NCBI GenBank assembly: GCA_017477245.1 | Contig: JAFUWY010000012.1 | Location: 36,347 to 100,346, forward strand | Source of the DNA: Bacteroidales bacterium | GTDB lineage: Bacteria > Bacteroidota > Bacteroidia > Bacteroidales > UBA932 | Reading direction: 5' to 3' | DNA length: 64,000 bases | Shown: piece by piece, positions 57,933 through 64,000 of the stretch | Layout: each line of letters starts with the position of its first letter | Position numbering within the stretch: the first letter of the stretch is position 1 | The notes under the pieces: model-generated | What the model was told of the DNA's origin: nothing | Seen by the model: only the letters and a program-made list of their open reading frames with translations | The model's database searches: none | Program-made: the position numbers and the translations under genes

Positions 57933-58868
57933 TTACTTCCGCTTGAAATCTTCCAGAAGGTTCCGGTAGAAGTTCAGCAGCCGTTCGTACACGATGGCGA
58001 AAGGCCAGAGGATGGGGAACAGGAAATGGACGGCGAAGCGGACCGTGTGGGACCAGGCTTTGTCCTCCATCGTGGCGAGGATGATCAGGTGTGGCAGCCA
58101 GATCAGGATCGAGCCGGCGGCGCAAGCCAGGAAGAGGGGCAGGGCGAGGAGGCCCAGCAGGCAGCGCAGCAGCTTGCGGTCGTGCCGGCGCTCCGGGATG
58201 CGGCCGATCAGCGAGAGGTCCGCCTCGCGCAGCATCTGGCAGAGCTCGCGGTAGATGTCCCCCTCGGCCATGCCGGCCTGTTCGCGGCTGGCGAATTCCG
58301 CGCGGATGTCGATGGGCTTGCCCACGCGCACGGCCGCGCGCCCCTGCGCGCGGAAGAAATATTCGTAATCCAGCCCCATCGGGACCACGTAGACGGGCTT
58401 GTCCAGCTTGTCACAGGCGATCTTCGCGATGCGGAAGATGCCCTTCTTGACCGGCAGCATGCCGCGCTCGGGCCGGTGCGTGCCTTCCGCATAGAGGCAG
58501 AACGGCGTGTCGTGGTCCAGCACGTCGACGATCTCGTCGAAGATCTCGTAGTTCTTGGCCACTTCCTGCAGGCCGTTGCGCTCGCGCGCGATCGGCACGA
58601 TGCGCGTCCAGCGCAGGAACTTCGCGACCTTGGGATTGGCGAAGATGTCGGAGCGGGCGCCGAACCCGACGGGACCCTTCGAGATCAGCAGGACCATCAT
58701 CGGGTCCATCATCGCGGCGACGTGGTTGGGGGCGAGCAGGACGGCGCCCTCCTTGGGCAGGTTCTCCAGCCCCTCGACCGAGACCGAGCGGAAGCAGGAG
58801 CGCGTGACGATATTGGCGTAGGCGTGTACGCGGTTGTAGGTATTGTTGTTTTCCCAGATCTTAGCCAT
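57933..58868 (-). CDS. PlsC-like lysophospholipid acyltransferase
   Basis: 311 residues. Acyltransferase motif I is APNHVAAMMD (NHx4D), motif III is CLYAEGTHRPERG (EGT), and the motif II region is ARSDIFANPKVAKFLRW. After residue 230 a C-terminal segment adds two or three hydrophobic helices (LLRCLLGLLALPLFLACAAG), an extension often seen in Bacteroidota homologues. It acylates a glycerolipid or ornithine-type lipid; the acceptor cannot be named. It overlaps the upstream transporter gene by 8 bp. Confidence 0.87.
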   Translation of the reverse strand: MAKIWENNNTYNRVHAYANIVTRSCFRSVSVEGLENLPKEGAVLLAPNHVAAMMDPMMVLLISKGPVGFGARSDIFANPKVAKFLRWTRIVPIARERNGLQEVAKNYEIFDEIVDVLDHDTPFCLYAEGTHRPERGMLPVKKGIFRIAKIACDKLDKPVYVVPMGLDYEYFFRAQGRAAVRVGKPIDIRAEFASREQAGMAEGDIYRELCQMLREADLSLIGRIPERRHDRKLLRCLLGLLALPLFLACAAGSILIWLPHLIILATMEDKAWSHTVRFAVHFLFPILWPFAIVYERLLNFYRNLLEDFKRK

Positions 58869-59826
58869 GGATGGAAGCTTTTTTACGTTTGTCGTGCAGA
58901 TTGAACAGGAGGCTGACCGTCAGGCCGCTGACGATGTGCCAGACGCCCCACCAGGCGGTGATCACGAGGGTGCCGCCGTGCGGGGGGAAATTGGCGAACA
59001 GGGACGTGCCCAGCAGCAGGACGAGCCCCAGGCCGCTGTTCTGGATGCCGGTCTCGATGGTGAGCGTGCGGCGGTCCTTCTCGGGGACGTGGAAGACCGT
59101 CCCCGTGCAGAACCCGATCGAGAGGGCCAGCAGGTTGTGTATCAGGACGATGAAGAAGATGTATTGGATGCACTTCATGAAGGCCTGGAGGTTGCCGGTG
59201 AAGGAGAGCACGACCATCCCGAGGAAGAACAGGATGCTCAGGTACTGGAGCGGCTTCTTGAGCGCATCGGCGACCTTGGGCAGATAGCGGGAAGTCAGGA
59301 TGCCGGCGGCGAGCGGAATGCCCAGCAGGATGAAGATGGTCTTCAGGACGTCCAGCAGGGGAATGGTCAGGTGCGGCACTTCCCCCGCGATGTCCGCGAA
59401 ATGGAGGTAGAGGTTGCCGTAGAGCCAGAAATTGAACGGCGTCATCAGGATCGCCAGCGACGTGCTGACGGCGGTCATGCTGACGGACAGCTCGACGTTG
59501 GCCTTGGACAGGGAGCTGATGAAATTCGAGATGTTGCCGCCCGGGCAGGACGCCACGAGGATCATGCCCATGGCCATGGTCCAGGAGATGGACTTGCCGA
59601 ACAACAGGGTCAGCAGGAAGGTGAAGAGCGGCAGCAGGACCAGCTGGCAGACCGCGCCGAGGATCAGGGACCGGGGTTTCCTGAAGATCTCGATGAAGGT
59701 GCGGGGCTGGATGCCGAGTGCCACGCCGTACATGACGAAGGCCAGGACGATGTTGATGGTGTTCATCCCACCGGCATTGAGGTTGACCTCGATGCTGTCG
59801 ATCAGTTGGACGGTTTCAGGCGACAT
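58861..59826 (-). CDS. BASS-family (bile acid:sodium symporter-like) transporter
   Basis: 321 residues, about ten TM helices. The two crossover signatures are present: VASCPGGNISNFISSLSKAN and LTIETGIQNSGLGLVLL. N-terminal MNTINIVLAFVMYGVALGI is TM1. Bacterial members carry bile acids, pantoate or other organic anions with Na+; the substrate here is unknown. The stop overlaps the acyltransferase start by 8 bp, so they are coupled. Confidence 0.9.
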   Translation of the reverse strand: MSPETVQLIDSIEVNLNAGGMNTINIVLAFVMYGVALGIQPRTFIEIFRKPRSLILGAVCQLVLLPLFTFLLTLLFGKSISWTMAMGMILVASCPGGNISNFISSLSKANVELSVSMTAVSTSLAILMTPFNFWLYGNLYLHFADIAGEVPHLTIPLLDVLKTIFILLGIPLAAGILTSRYLPKVADALKKPLQYLSILFFLGMVVLSFTGNLQAFMKCIQYIFFIVLIHNLLALSIGFCTGTVFHVPEKDRRTLTIETGIQNSGLGLVLLLGTSLFANFPPHGGTLVITAWWGVWHIVSGLTVSLLFNLHDKRKKASIHG

Positions 59827-59986
59827 AGGTACACGATTTGGGGGATAAAGTTACAAAAAAACGCTTATGCGGCAAGTCCCGGAGTCCCGGACGGGCGGGA
59901 CTATTTTGAAAGGTAAAAATTTTCTTTTCTCTAAGTGCTTGAAAATCAAGGCGCCTAAAAATTATTAAAAAAATTTCAAAAAAAAT

Positions 59987-60017
59987 TTTGCAAATCTGAA
60001 ATATAGTTGTAACTTTG
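59987..60017 (+). promoter_or_regulatory. strong consensus promoter without a downstream gene
   Basis: TTTG (59987-59990), 19-nt spacer, TAACTTTG (60010-60017), preceded by an A/T-rich UP-like region (59925-59985). Nothing on the plus strand codes for protein downstream; a hairpin terminator lies about 85 nt on. Confidence 0.75.
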
Positions 60018-60020
60018 CAT

Positions 60021-60136
60021 CCGGGTTGAGCAAGTGACCGTTCTGGCCCATCAACCTATTGGTTATTAGTTTTAGTGTTATTAATTATGTGGTTAGTATG
60101 AGTTGTTGCCGGGATGGTACCAACTCATTTCTTTTA
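60021..60136 (+). ncRNA. candidate small RNA, about 110 nt
   Basis: Bounded by the promoter at 59987-60017 and a terminator hairpin ATGAGTTG (60098-60105) / CAACTCAT (60121-60128) followed by TTCTTTT. The 5' part folds as GGTTGA (60024-60029) / TCAACC (60051-60056), with an inner GACC/GGCC helix; the middle is A/U-rich and unpaired. No rRNA, tRNA or known RNA family is recognised. The rest of the 352-nt gap 59827-60178 holds only the A/T-rich upstream element. Confidence 0.55.
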
Positions 60137-60178
60137 TTATGGGGTCTCCGCCCCTGTGTCCCCCTGCTGATACCGACT

Positions 60179-61534
60179 TTACCCCTCCAGTCCGCCCAGG
60201 TCTTCGAAATACAGGTTTTCCCCGCTGTCCGGATGCCGGAAGGCGAGGGTTTCGGCGTGCAGCCAGAGCCGGCCGCCGTCGGCGCTGCCGTACAGGCGGT
60301 CGCCTTTGATGGGGCGCCCCAGGCCGGCCGCGTGGGCGGCGTGGACGCGCAGCTGGTGGGTGCGCCCGGTCCTGGGTGTGAAGCGGATATCGATCTCTCC
60401 GTCAGGGAGTTGCTCCAGGACTTCGTATTCCGTGACGGCCAGTTTGCCATGCTCCCGGTCGACCATCTGGCGGGGCCGGTCGTAGTAGTCCAGCGCTAGG
60501 GGGAGGGCGATGGTGCCGCGGCGGGCATGGCCGAACGGCCCTGCGCCCGCCGCCAGCCGCGCCCGGTAGGTCTTGGTGACTTCGCGTTCGGCGAACTGCC
60601 TTTCCAGTTTCGATTTGTAAGCAGTGCTGCGGGCGACGACCATCAGCCCGGAGGTGTCCATGTCCAGCCGGTGGCAGGAATGCACCTCGCCGTAGCGCCC
60701 GCGCAGCCAGTCCAGCAGCGACCGGGCGCGGGTCCGTCCGGGCACGGAGAGCATGCCTGCAGGCTTGCTGACCACCAGGATGGCGGCGTCTTCGTACAGG
60801 ACCCGGGGCTCCGTCTCCGTCGTGAATTCGCGGTCGAGGGGATTGGGGGCGACGTCCAGGCCCTCCAGCATCCAGGTCAGCAGCGGGCCGCATTTGCCCG
60901 TGCAGGAAGGGTAGAAACGCCCCTGCTCGCGGACCTCCGAGGCGGGGGAGGCCCCGTACCAGAACTCGCCCATGGCGAGCGGGGTAAGATGGTGGTTGTA
61001 AGCGTATTGCAGGAGCTTCGGGGCGGCGCAGTCCCCGGTGCCGCCCGGAGGCGTCAGCCCGCGCCGGGCGAAGATCTCGCGGATGCTGAGCGTCTCGCCG
61101 CGGGCGTTGCTGACCCGGTACTGCCCGAAGATCCAGTCCTGCAGCGCGGCCGATGCCGCCTTGCGCTCCGCGCCCGGCGGCATGGCGGAGATCTCCGCCT
61201 CCCGCTGCCGGAAATACCCGTCCGGATCCGTCAGGTCATAGACCGGCGGCACGAACCCCGGCACCACCGCCCGGCCGCCCACCGTCCCGCTGAAAGCATA
61301 GAGATAATCCACCGCACCTTCCTGATCTTCAACCTTCAGCACCCCCATCATCTTACCTTCGGCAAGATGCTTGAAGATCCCGCAGAGGGGTCCGGCGCTG
61401 CCGGACGTTTTCCGGGGGGACTGCCGCTCCGGCATTTCCGCAGCGTCCAGCCAAGCGATCAGACGCTGCGCAGCGGCGACGATATCCGGCGCCGGCGTAT
61501 AGCAGAAAGGATAGGTGAAAGGCTCCCGCGCCAT
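60179..61534 (-). CDS. RluA-family pseudouridine synthase with N-terminal extension
   Basis: 451 residues from ATG 61534, sharing one base with the stop of maf. The synthase domain (about 230-451) has LVVSKPAGMLSVPG, the catalytic Asp in CHRLDMDTSGLMVVAR, YRARLAAGAG and PRTGRTHQLRVHAAHAAG. The N-terminal 200 residues form a helical extension with a short conserved patch (AEGKMMGVLKVEDQEG), often seen in Bacteroidota RluA proteins. It modifies uridine in rRNA or tRNA; the target is not known. Last gene of the maf-kdsC group. Confidence 0.9.
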   Translation of the reverse strand: MAREPFTYPFCYTPAPDIVAAAQRLIAWLDAAEMPERQSPRKTSGSAGPLCGIFKHLAEGKMMGVLKVEDQEGAVDYLYAFSGTVGGRAVVPGFVPPVYDLTDPDGYFRQREAEISAMPPGAERKAASAALQDWIFGQYRVSNARGETLSIREIFARRGLTPPGGTGDCAAPKLLQYAYNHHLTPLAMGEFWYGASPASEVREQGRFYPSCTGKCGPLLTWMLEGLDVAPNPLDREFTTETEPRVLYEDAAILVVSKPAGMLSVPGRTRARSLLDWLRGRYGEVHSCHRLDMDTSGLMVVARSTAYKSKLERQFAEREVTKTYRARLAAGAGPFGHARRGTIALPLALDYYDRPRQMVDREHGKLAVTEYEVLEQLPDGEIDIRFTPRTGRTHQLRVHAAHAAGLGRPIKGDRLYGSADGGRLWLHAETLAFRHPDSGENLYFEDLGGLEG

Positions 61535-62100
61535 CACAGGAAGCGCTGCAACTCGTGCCACACCCGGTGCACCGGGAACCCCATCACGTTGTAGAAAGAC
61601 CCCTCGATCGAAGAAATGCCCACGTACCCGATCCACTCCTGGATCCCGTACGCCCCGGCCTTGTCGAACGGCCGGTACTTGTCGACATAATGGTCGATGA
61701 CCGCCTGCGACAGCTCGACGAAATGCACCTTCGTGGACACGCTGAAGGTCTCCTCCCGGCTGCAGTCGCGGATCGTCACGGCCGTCACGACCTCATGCGC
61801 GCGGTCGGACAGCATCTGCAGCATCCGCACCGCGTCCTCGCGCGAATGCGGCTTGCCCAGCACCTCGCGGTCCACGATCACCACCGTATCCGACGTGATC
61901 AGCACCTCATCCTCCTCCAGCGCGCGGTGGAAGCCATGGGACTTGCCCGCGCTCAGGCGGCGGGGCACCTCGTGAGCCTCCACGCCGGGCTCCAGGACCT
62001 CCTCGAAGGTATTGCCGGTATCTACCGTGAAATCGATGTCCAGCCCCGCCAGCAGCTCCCTGCGGCGCGGCGAATTGCTGCCCAGGATAATGCGTTTCAT
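61534..62100 (-). CDS. Maf-like nucleoside triphosphate pyrophosphatase
   Basis: 188 residues. Starts MKRIILGSNSPRRRELLAGL, the substrate-binding P-loop-like motif. Other conserved blocks are LITSDTVVIVDREVLGKP, SDRAHEVVTAVTI, and the C-terminal GAYGIQEWIGYVGISSIEGS. Maf proteins hydrolyse dTTP/UTP or modified nucleotides and are linked to cell-division arrest. It follows the KdsC-like gene by 4 bp. Confidence 0.93.
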   Translation of the reverse strand: MKRIILGSNSPRRRELLAGLDIDFTVDTGNTFEEVLEPGVEAHEVPRRLSAGKSHGFHRALEEDEVLITSDTVVIVDREVLGKPHSREDAVRMLQMLSDRAHEVVTAVTIRDCSREETFSVSTKVHFVELSQAVIDHYVDKYRPFDKAGAYGIQEWIGYVGISSIEGSFYNVMGFPVHRVWHELQRFL

Positions 62101-62104
62101 GCGT

Positions 62105-62638
62105 CTAATAGAGCAGGTCGTAACGCTCCTCGTCGAACACCCACTTGCCCTGGGCCTTGAGGATCAGCTCGACCCCCTCGCGGATGCAGCCCTTGCCGCC
62201 GGGCACCTTCGTGACGTAGTCGGCCGCGGCCCGGGCCTCCTCGCAGGCATCGGCGGGAGCGATGCCGAAACCGCAGGCCTTGAGTACCTGCGTGTCCGCG
62301 ATGTCGTCCCCGAAATAAGCCACCTCGGAAGGCTTCAGCCCATGCTGCTTGCAGAAGGTGTCGAAGACGGCCAGTTTGCCGCGTACGCCCAGGAAGAGAT
62401 CCTCCTCCTTGACGCCGCAGTGCAGGCTGCGGCTGCGCAGCGCCTGCGTCTTGCCGCCGGAGATGACGGCGACGATGAAGCCTTTCTGGGCCGCCACGCG
62501 CGTGGCGAAAGAATCCTTGGCGTTGAAGATCCGGACGAGCTGTTCGGGGTCCGGCCCGACCGGGATGATGCTGCCGTCGGTGGCCACGCCGTCGATATCG
62601 TAGGCAATGGCCTTGATGTCCTTAAGATTTTGTGCCAT
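62105..62638 (-). CDS. kdsC: KdsC-like HAD phosphatase (KDO-8-phosphate phosphatase)
   Basis: 177 residues. HAD motif I AIAYDIDGVATDGSI (D-x-D), motif II VAVISGGKTQALRSR, motif III Lys in VRGKLAVFD, motif IV YFGDDIADTQVLKAC. There is no cap domain, and the length is that of KdsC, which tetramerises. It releases phosphate from KDO-8-P for lipopolysaccharide inner core; related nucleotide-sugar phosphatases cannot be excluded. It overlaps the DUF3467 gene by 17 bp. Confidence 0.88.
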   Translation of the reverse strand: MAQNLKDIKAIAYDIDGVATDGSIIPVGPDPEQLVRIFNAKDSFATRVAAQKGFIVAVISGGKTQALRSRSLHCGVKEEDLFLGVRGKLAVFDTFCKQHGLKPSEVAYFGDDIADTQVLKACGFGIAPADACEEARAAADYVTKVPGGKGCIREGVELILKAQGKWVFDEERYDLLY

Positions 62639-62948
62639 TGGGGGAGGTCAGGTCTGCGAGGTTGATCGTGCCCTTGTGTTCCGGGGCGGCGAGGCTGATG
62701 GGGCCGAACTGCGCTTCGTAGCGGGTGATGTTGTCGGCGAGGGCGTTGAGCAGCCGCTTGCAGTGCTCGGGCGTCATCAGGATGCGGCTCTGCACCGTGG
62801 GCTTGGGAAGCCCGGGGAGCATCGCGGCGAAGTCGATGACGAACTCGCTGGCGGAGTGGCTGATGATGGCCAGGTTGGAATAGGTGCCCCGGGCGACCTC
62901 CGGCTTCAGGTCTACATTCAGGGATTGCTTGTTATCGTTGTTGTCCAT
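62622..62948 (-). CDS. DUF3467 family protein
   Basis: 108 residues. It shows the DUF3467 core RGTYSNLAIISHSASEFVIDF and MLPGLPKPTVQSRILMTPEH, followed by CKRLLNALADNITRYEAQFG. These are small cytosolic proteins of unknown function, widespread in Bacteroidota and often beside core metabolic genes. It overlaps kdsC by 17 bp and leads a DUF3467-kdsC-maf-rluA operon. Confidence 0.9.
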   Translation of the reverse strand: MDNNDNKQSLNVDLKPEVARGTYSNLAIISHSASEFVIDFAAMLPGLPKPTVQSRILMTPEHCKRLLNALADNITRYEAQFGPISLAAPEHKGTINLADLTSPNGTKS

Positions 62949-62973
62949 AATACGTGGTAAAGGGTCGAAGGTG

Positions 62974-62981
62974 CAAATTTA
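62974..62981 (-). promoter_or_regulatory. TAnnTTTG promoter for the DUF3467-kdsC-maf-rluA operon
   Basis: TAAATTTG on the minus strand, 25 nt before ATG 62948. Confidence 0.6.
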
Positions 62982-62994
62982 CACATAGTTTTTG

Positions 62995-63002
62995 TATTTT
63001 TG
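62995..63002 (+). promoter_or_regulatory. TAnnTTTG promoter for the PAP2 phosphatase gene
   Basis: TATTTTTG, 20 nt before ATG 63023. The two divergent -7 boxes are 13 nt apart. Confidence 0.55.
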
Positions 63003-63022
63003 CAGCAAACAAACCCGAAGAA

Positions 63023-63751
63023 ATGCACAAGATTCCCTCCATCCTCTCCGCGCTGATGCTGGTCCTGCTCCTGCAGGCCGGCGCATCGGCCCAGGATTAC
63101 CGTCCTTACCTGAAGCGGGCACAGCTGCCCGACGGCGCGCTCTATCTGCCCGCGCCGCCCGATTCGTCCAGCGTCGCGTTTTTCAACGACTGGCTGCAGT
63201 ACCGCCGGGGCAAGGCCCTGCGCGACACGCCGCGCGGGGCGCGGGCCGCTGCAGAGGCGGAAGATGATGCGGAAGCCCTGGCGGAGATCTTCTCCGGTCC
63301 GTTCGGATTCGAGATTTCGGAGGATGACACCCCGGCCATCTACGAGCTGCTCGGCCGGTCCGCCGACACCGTCGGCGGCTCCACGGGATCTGCCAAGCGG
63401 CACTACATGCGCATGCGCCCCTACGTCCTGTACGGGGAGCCGACGCTCGTCCCCGACGAGGAAGAAAGCCACCGCCGGACGGGATCCTATCCCTCCTCGC
63501 ACTCCGCCACCGGCTGGGGCGCCGCCCTGGTGCTCTCCGAAGTCAATCCCGACCATGCCGAGGCCATCCTCAAGGCCGGCTACGAATACGGCCAGAGCCG
63601 CGTGATCGCCGGCTACCACTTCCAGAGCGACGTGGACGCCGCCCGGCTGGCCGCCGCCGCGGCCGTCGCGCGGCTCCACAACGACAAGACCTTCCAGAAA
63701 GACCTGGAGAAAGCCAAGAAAGAATACGCCCGGCTCTCCAGCCGGAAATAG
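63023..63751 (+). CDS. PAP2-family class A acid phosphatase, exported
   Basis: 242 residues from ATG 63023. Signal peptide MHKIPSILSALMLVLLLQ ends near ASAQ. Phosphatase signature: KRHYMRMRP (K-x6-RP), GSYPSSHS (PSSH for PSGH), SRVIAGYHFQSDVD (SR-x5-H-x3-D). The Ser for Gly change in the middle motif is unusual but does not remove the catalytic His. It is periplasmic; the substrate is unknown. It is the closest relative in this window of the PAP2 half of the fusion at 33845, and lacks the barrel. Confidence 0.9.
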   Translation: MHKIPSILSALMLVLLLQAGASAQDYRPYLKRAQLPDGALYLPAPPDSSSVAFFNDWLQYRRGKALRDTPRGARAAAEAEDDAEALAEIFSGPFGFEISEDDTPAIYELLGRSADTVGGSTGSAKRHYMRMRPYVLYGEPTLVPDEEESHRRTGSYPSSHSATGWGAALVLSEVNPDHAEAILKAGYEYGQSRVIAGYHFQSDVDAARLAAAAAVARLHNDKTFQKDLEKAKKEYARLSSRK

Positions 63752-63780
63752 GCGACAGGAAGAAAGGATTATTGAGATTT

Positions 63781-63832
63781 GGAAGGGCGACCTTGACACT
63801 TTCAGCAGGTGACAAGCTCGCCCTTCCTTCTT
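63781..63832 (+). terminator. long hairpin after the PAP2 gene
   Basis: GGAAGGGCGA (63781-63790) pairs with TCGCCCTTCC (63818-63827). Inside, CTTGACAC pairs with GTGACAAG with one mismatch. The TTCTTTCCC tract after it makes a terminator likely. Confidence 0.65.
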
Positions 63833-63869
63833 TCCCTCCAACCCTCGGAGAACGTGCATATTGTCTTAT

Positions 63870-64000
63870 CCTGAAAAAAGTTGACTCAAAACAAAGAGTT
63901 AACAATGTACCGATTACACACAGCGAAACAGCTAAAGTACTTTGACGAAGTTATTCGTCTGCACTATGAAGAAGGGTATGGTAAAGATCGAATATCACAA
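63870..64000 (+). mobile_element. left end of a probable insertion sequence
   Basis: CCTGAAAAAAGTTGACT (63870-63886) is followed by a transposase-like ORF, and base composition drops sharply relative to the GC-rich neighbours. The element runs out of the window, so its right end and target duplication cannot be seen. The same 17-mer occurs at 28770-28786. Confidence 0.55.
63905..64000 (+). CDS. N-terminus of a transposase (IS3-orfA-like HTH), incomplete
   Basis: ATG 63905 opens 32 codons to the window edge: MYRLHTAKQLKYFDEVIRLH, then YEEGYGKDRISQ. This looks like the first helices of an HTH that starts many IS-encoded orfA proteins (an aromatic/basic helix, then a GYGxxxIS turn). A/T-ending codons are frequent, unlike host genes. 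Only the start is present, so the IS family is uncertain. Confidence 0.55.
   Translation, partial: MYRLHTAKQLKYFDEVIRLHYEEGYGKDRISQ

Noticed and set aside
59987-60178. rRNA operon start
   Set aside because: The promoter looks like a stable-RNA promoter, but no 16S or tRNA sequence follows, and a terminator comes within 120 nt.

Overview
The window is a GC-rich chromosomal stretch of a Bacteroidota, most likely Bacteroidales. Three things point there. Promoters of the TTTG / TAnnTTTG type recur throughout. There is a type V (FimA/Mfa) pilus locus. Many families are typical of the phylum: DUF3575, DUF4906, M56-TonB fusions, 6-bladed propeller lipoproteins, BlaI regulators and DUF3467. Genus cannot be read from the sequence alone.

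Layout. 0-1.1 kb: the end of an unknown gene, a small zinc-ribbon protein and an SSB. 1.1-10.2 kb: a pilus locus (DUF3575 barrel, OmpA-like lipoprotein, two fimbrillins, FimB/Mfa2-type anchor, giant DUF4906 protein), followed by a lipoprotein and a small beta-barrel. 12.2-18.0 kb: a heavy-metal RND efflux operon (His-rich protein, CusB-, CusA- and TolC-like). 18.1-20.1 kb: TcdA and a double ABC ATPase. 20.07-21.75 kb: a gene-free block of layered repeats. 21.7-28.7 kb: a frameshifted epimerase, a flavodiiron protein, a low-Mr phosphatase, a hydrolase and a propeller/BlaI/M56 operon.

28.8-43.1 kb holds the most striking system. A TolC-HlyD-NtrC-type response regulator-histidine kinase operon and a separate MacB-like ABC operon (ATPase plus two permeases) are each preceded by the same cis architecture. 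Each has two TGTAAA-N5-TTTACA dyads 22 bp apart, a related AT-rich spacer, and a sigma-54-like TGGCAC promoter exactly 64 bp after the second dyad. They read as two halves of one sigma-54-controlled tripartite export machine, separated by unrelated genes (PAP2-barrel fusion, two paralogous membrane proteins, a CaCA antiporter, a small CCLR-ended protein).

43.3-46 kb: an esterase, a beta-barrel, an HMA metal-binding protein and the remnant of a TonB receptor. 45.9-52.9 kb: an apparent sulfate-assimilation operon. An Rrf2 regulator precedes a PstS-PstC fusion, PstA, PstB, CysD, CysN and an Fe-S-type CysH, with a large nested palindrome over the promoter. 52.9-59.8 kb: a Kef-type antiporter, an OhrR-like regulator with glutathione peroxidase and ferritin behind paired palindromes, a D-2-hydroxyacid dehydrogenase, an acyltransferase and a BASS transporter. 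59.9-60.14 kb: a strong promoter-terminator pair that likely makes a small RNA. 60.2-63.8 kb: RluA, Maf, KdsC-like and DUF3467 genes, then a second PAP2 phosphatase. The window ends inside the 5' end of a probable insertion sequence.
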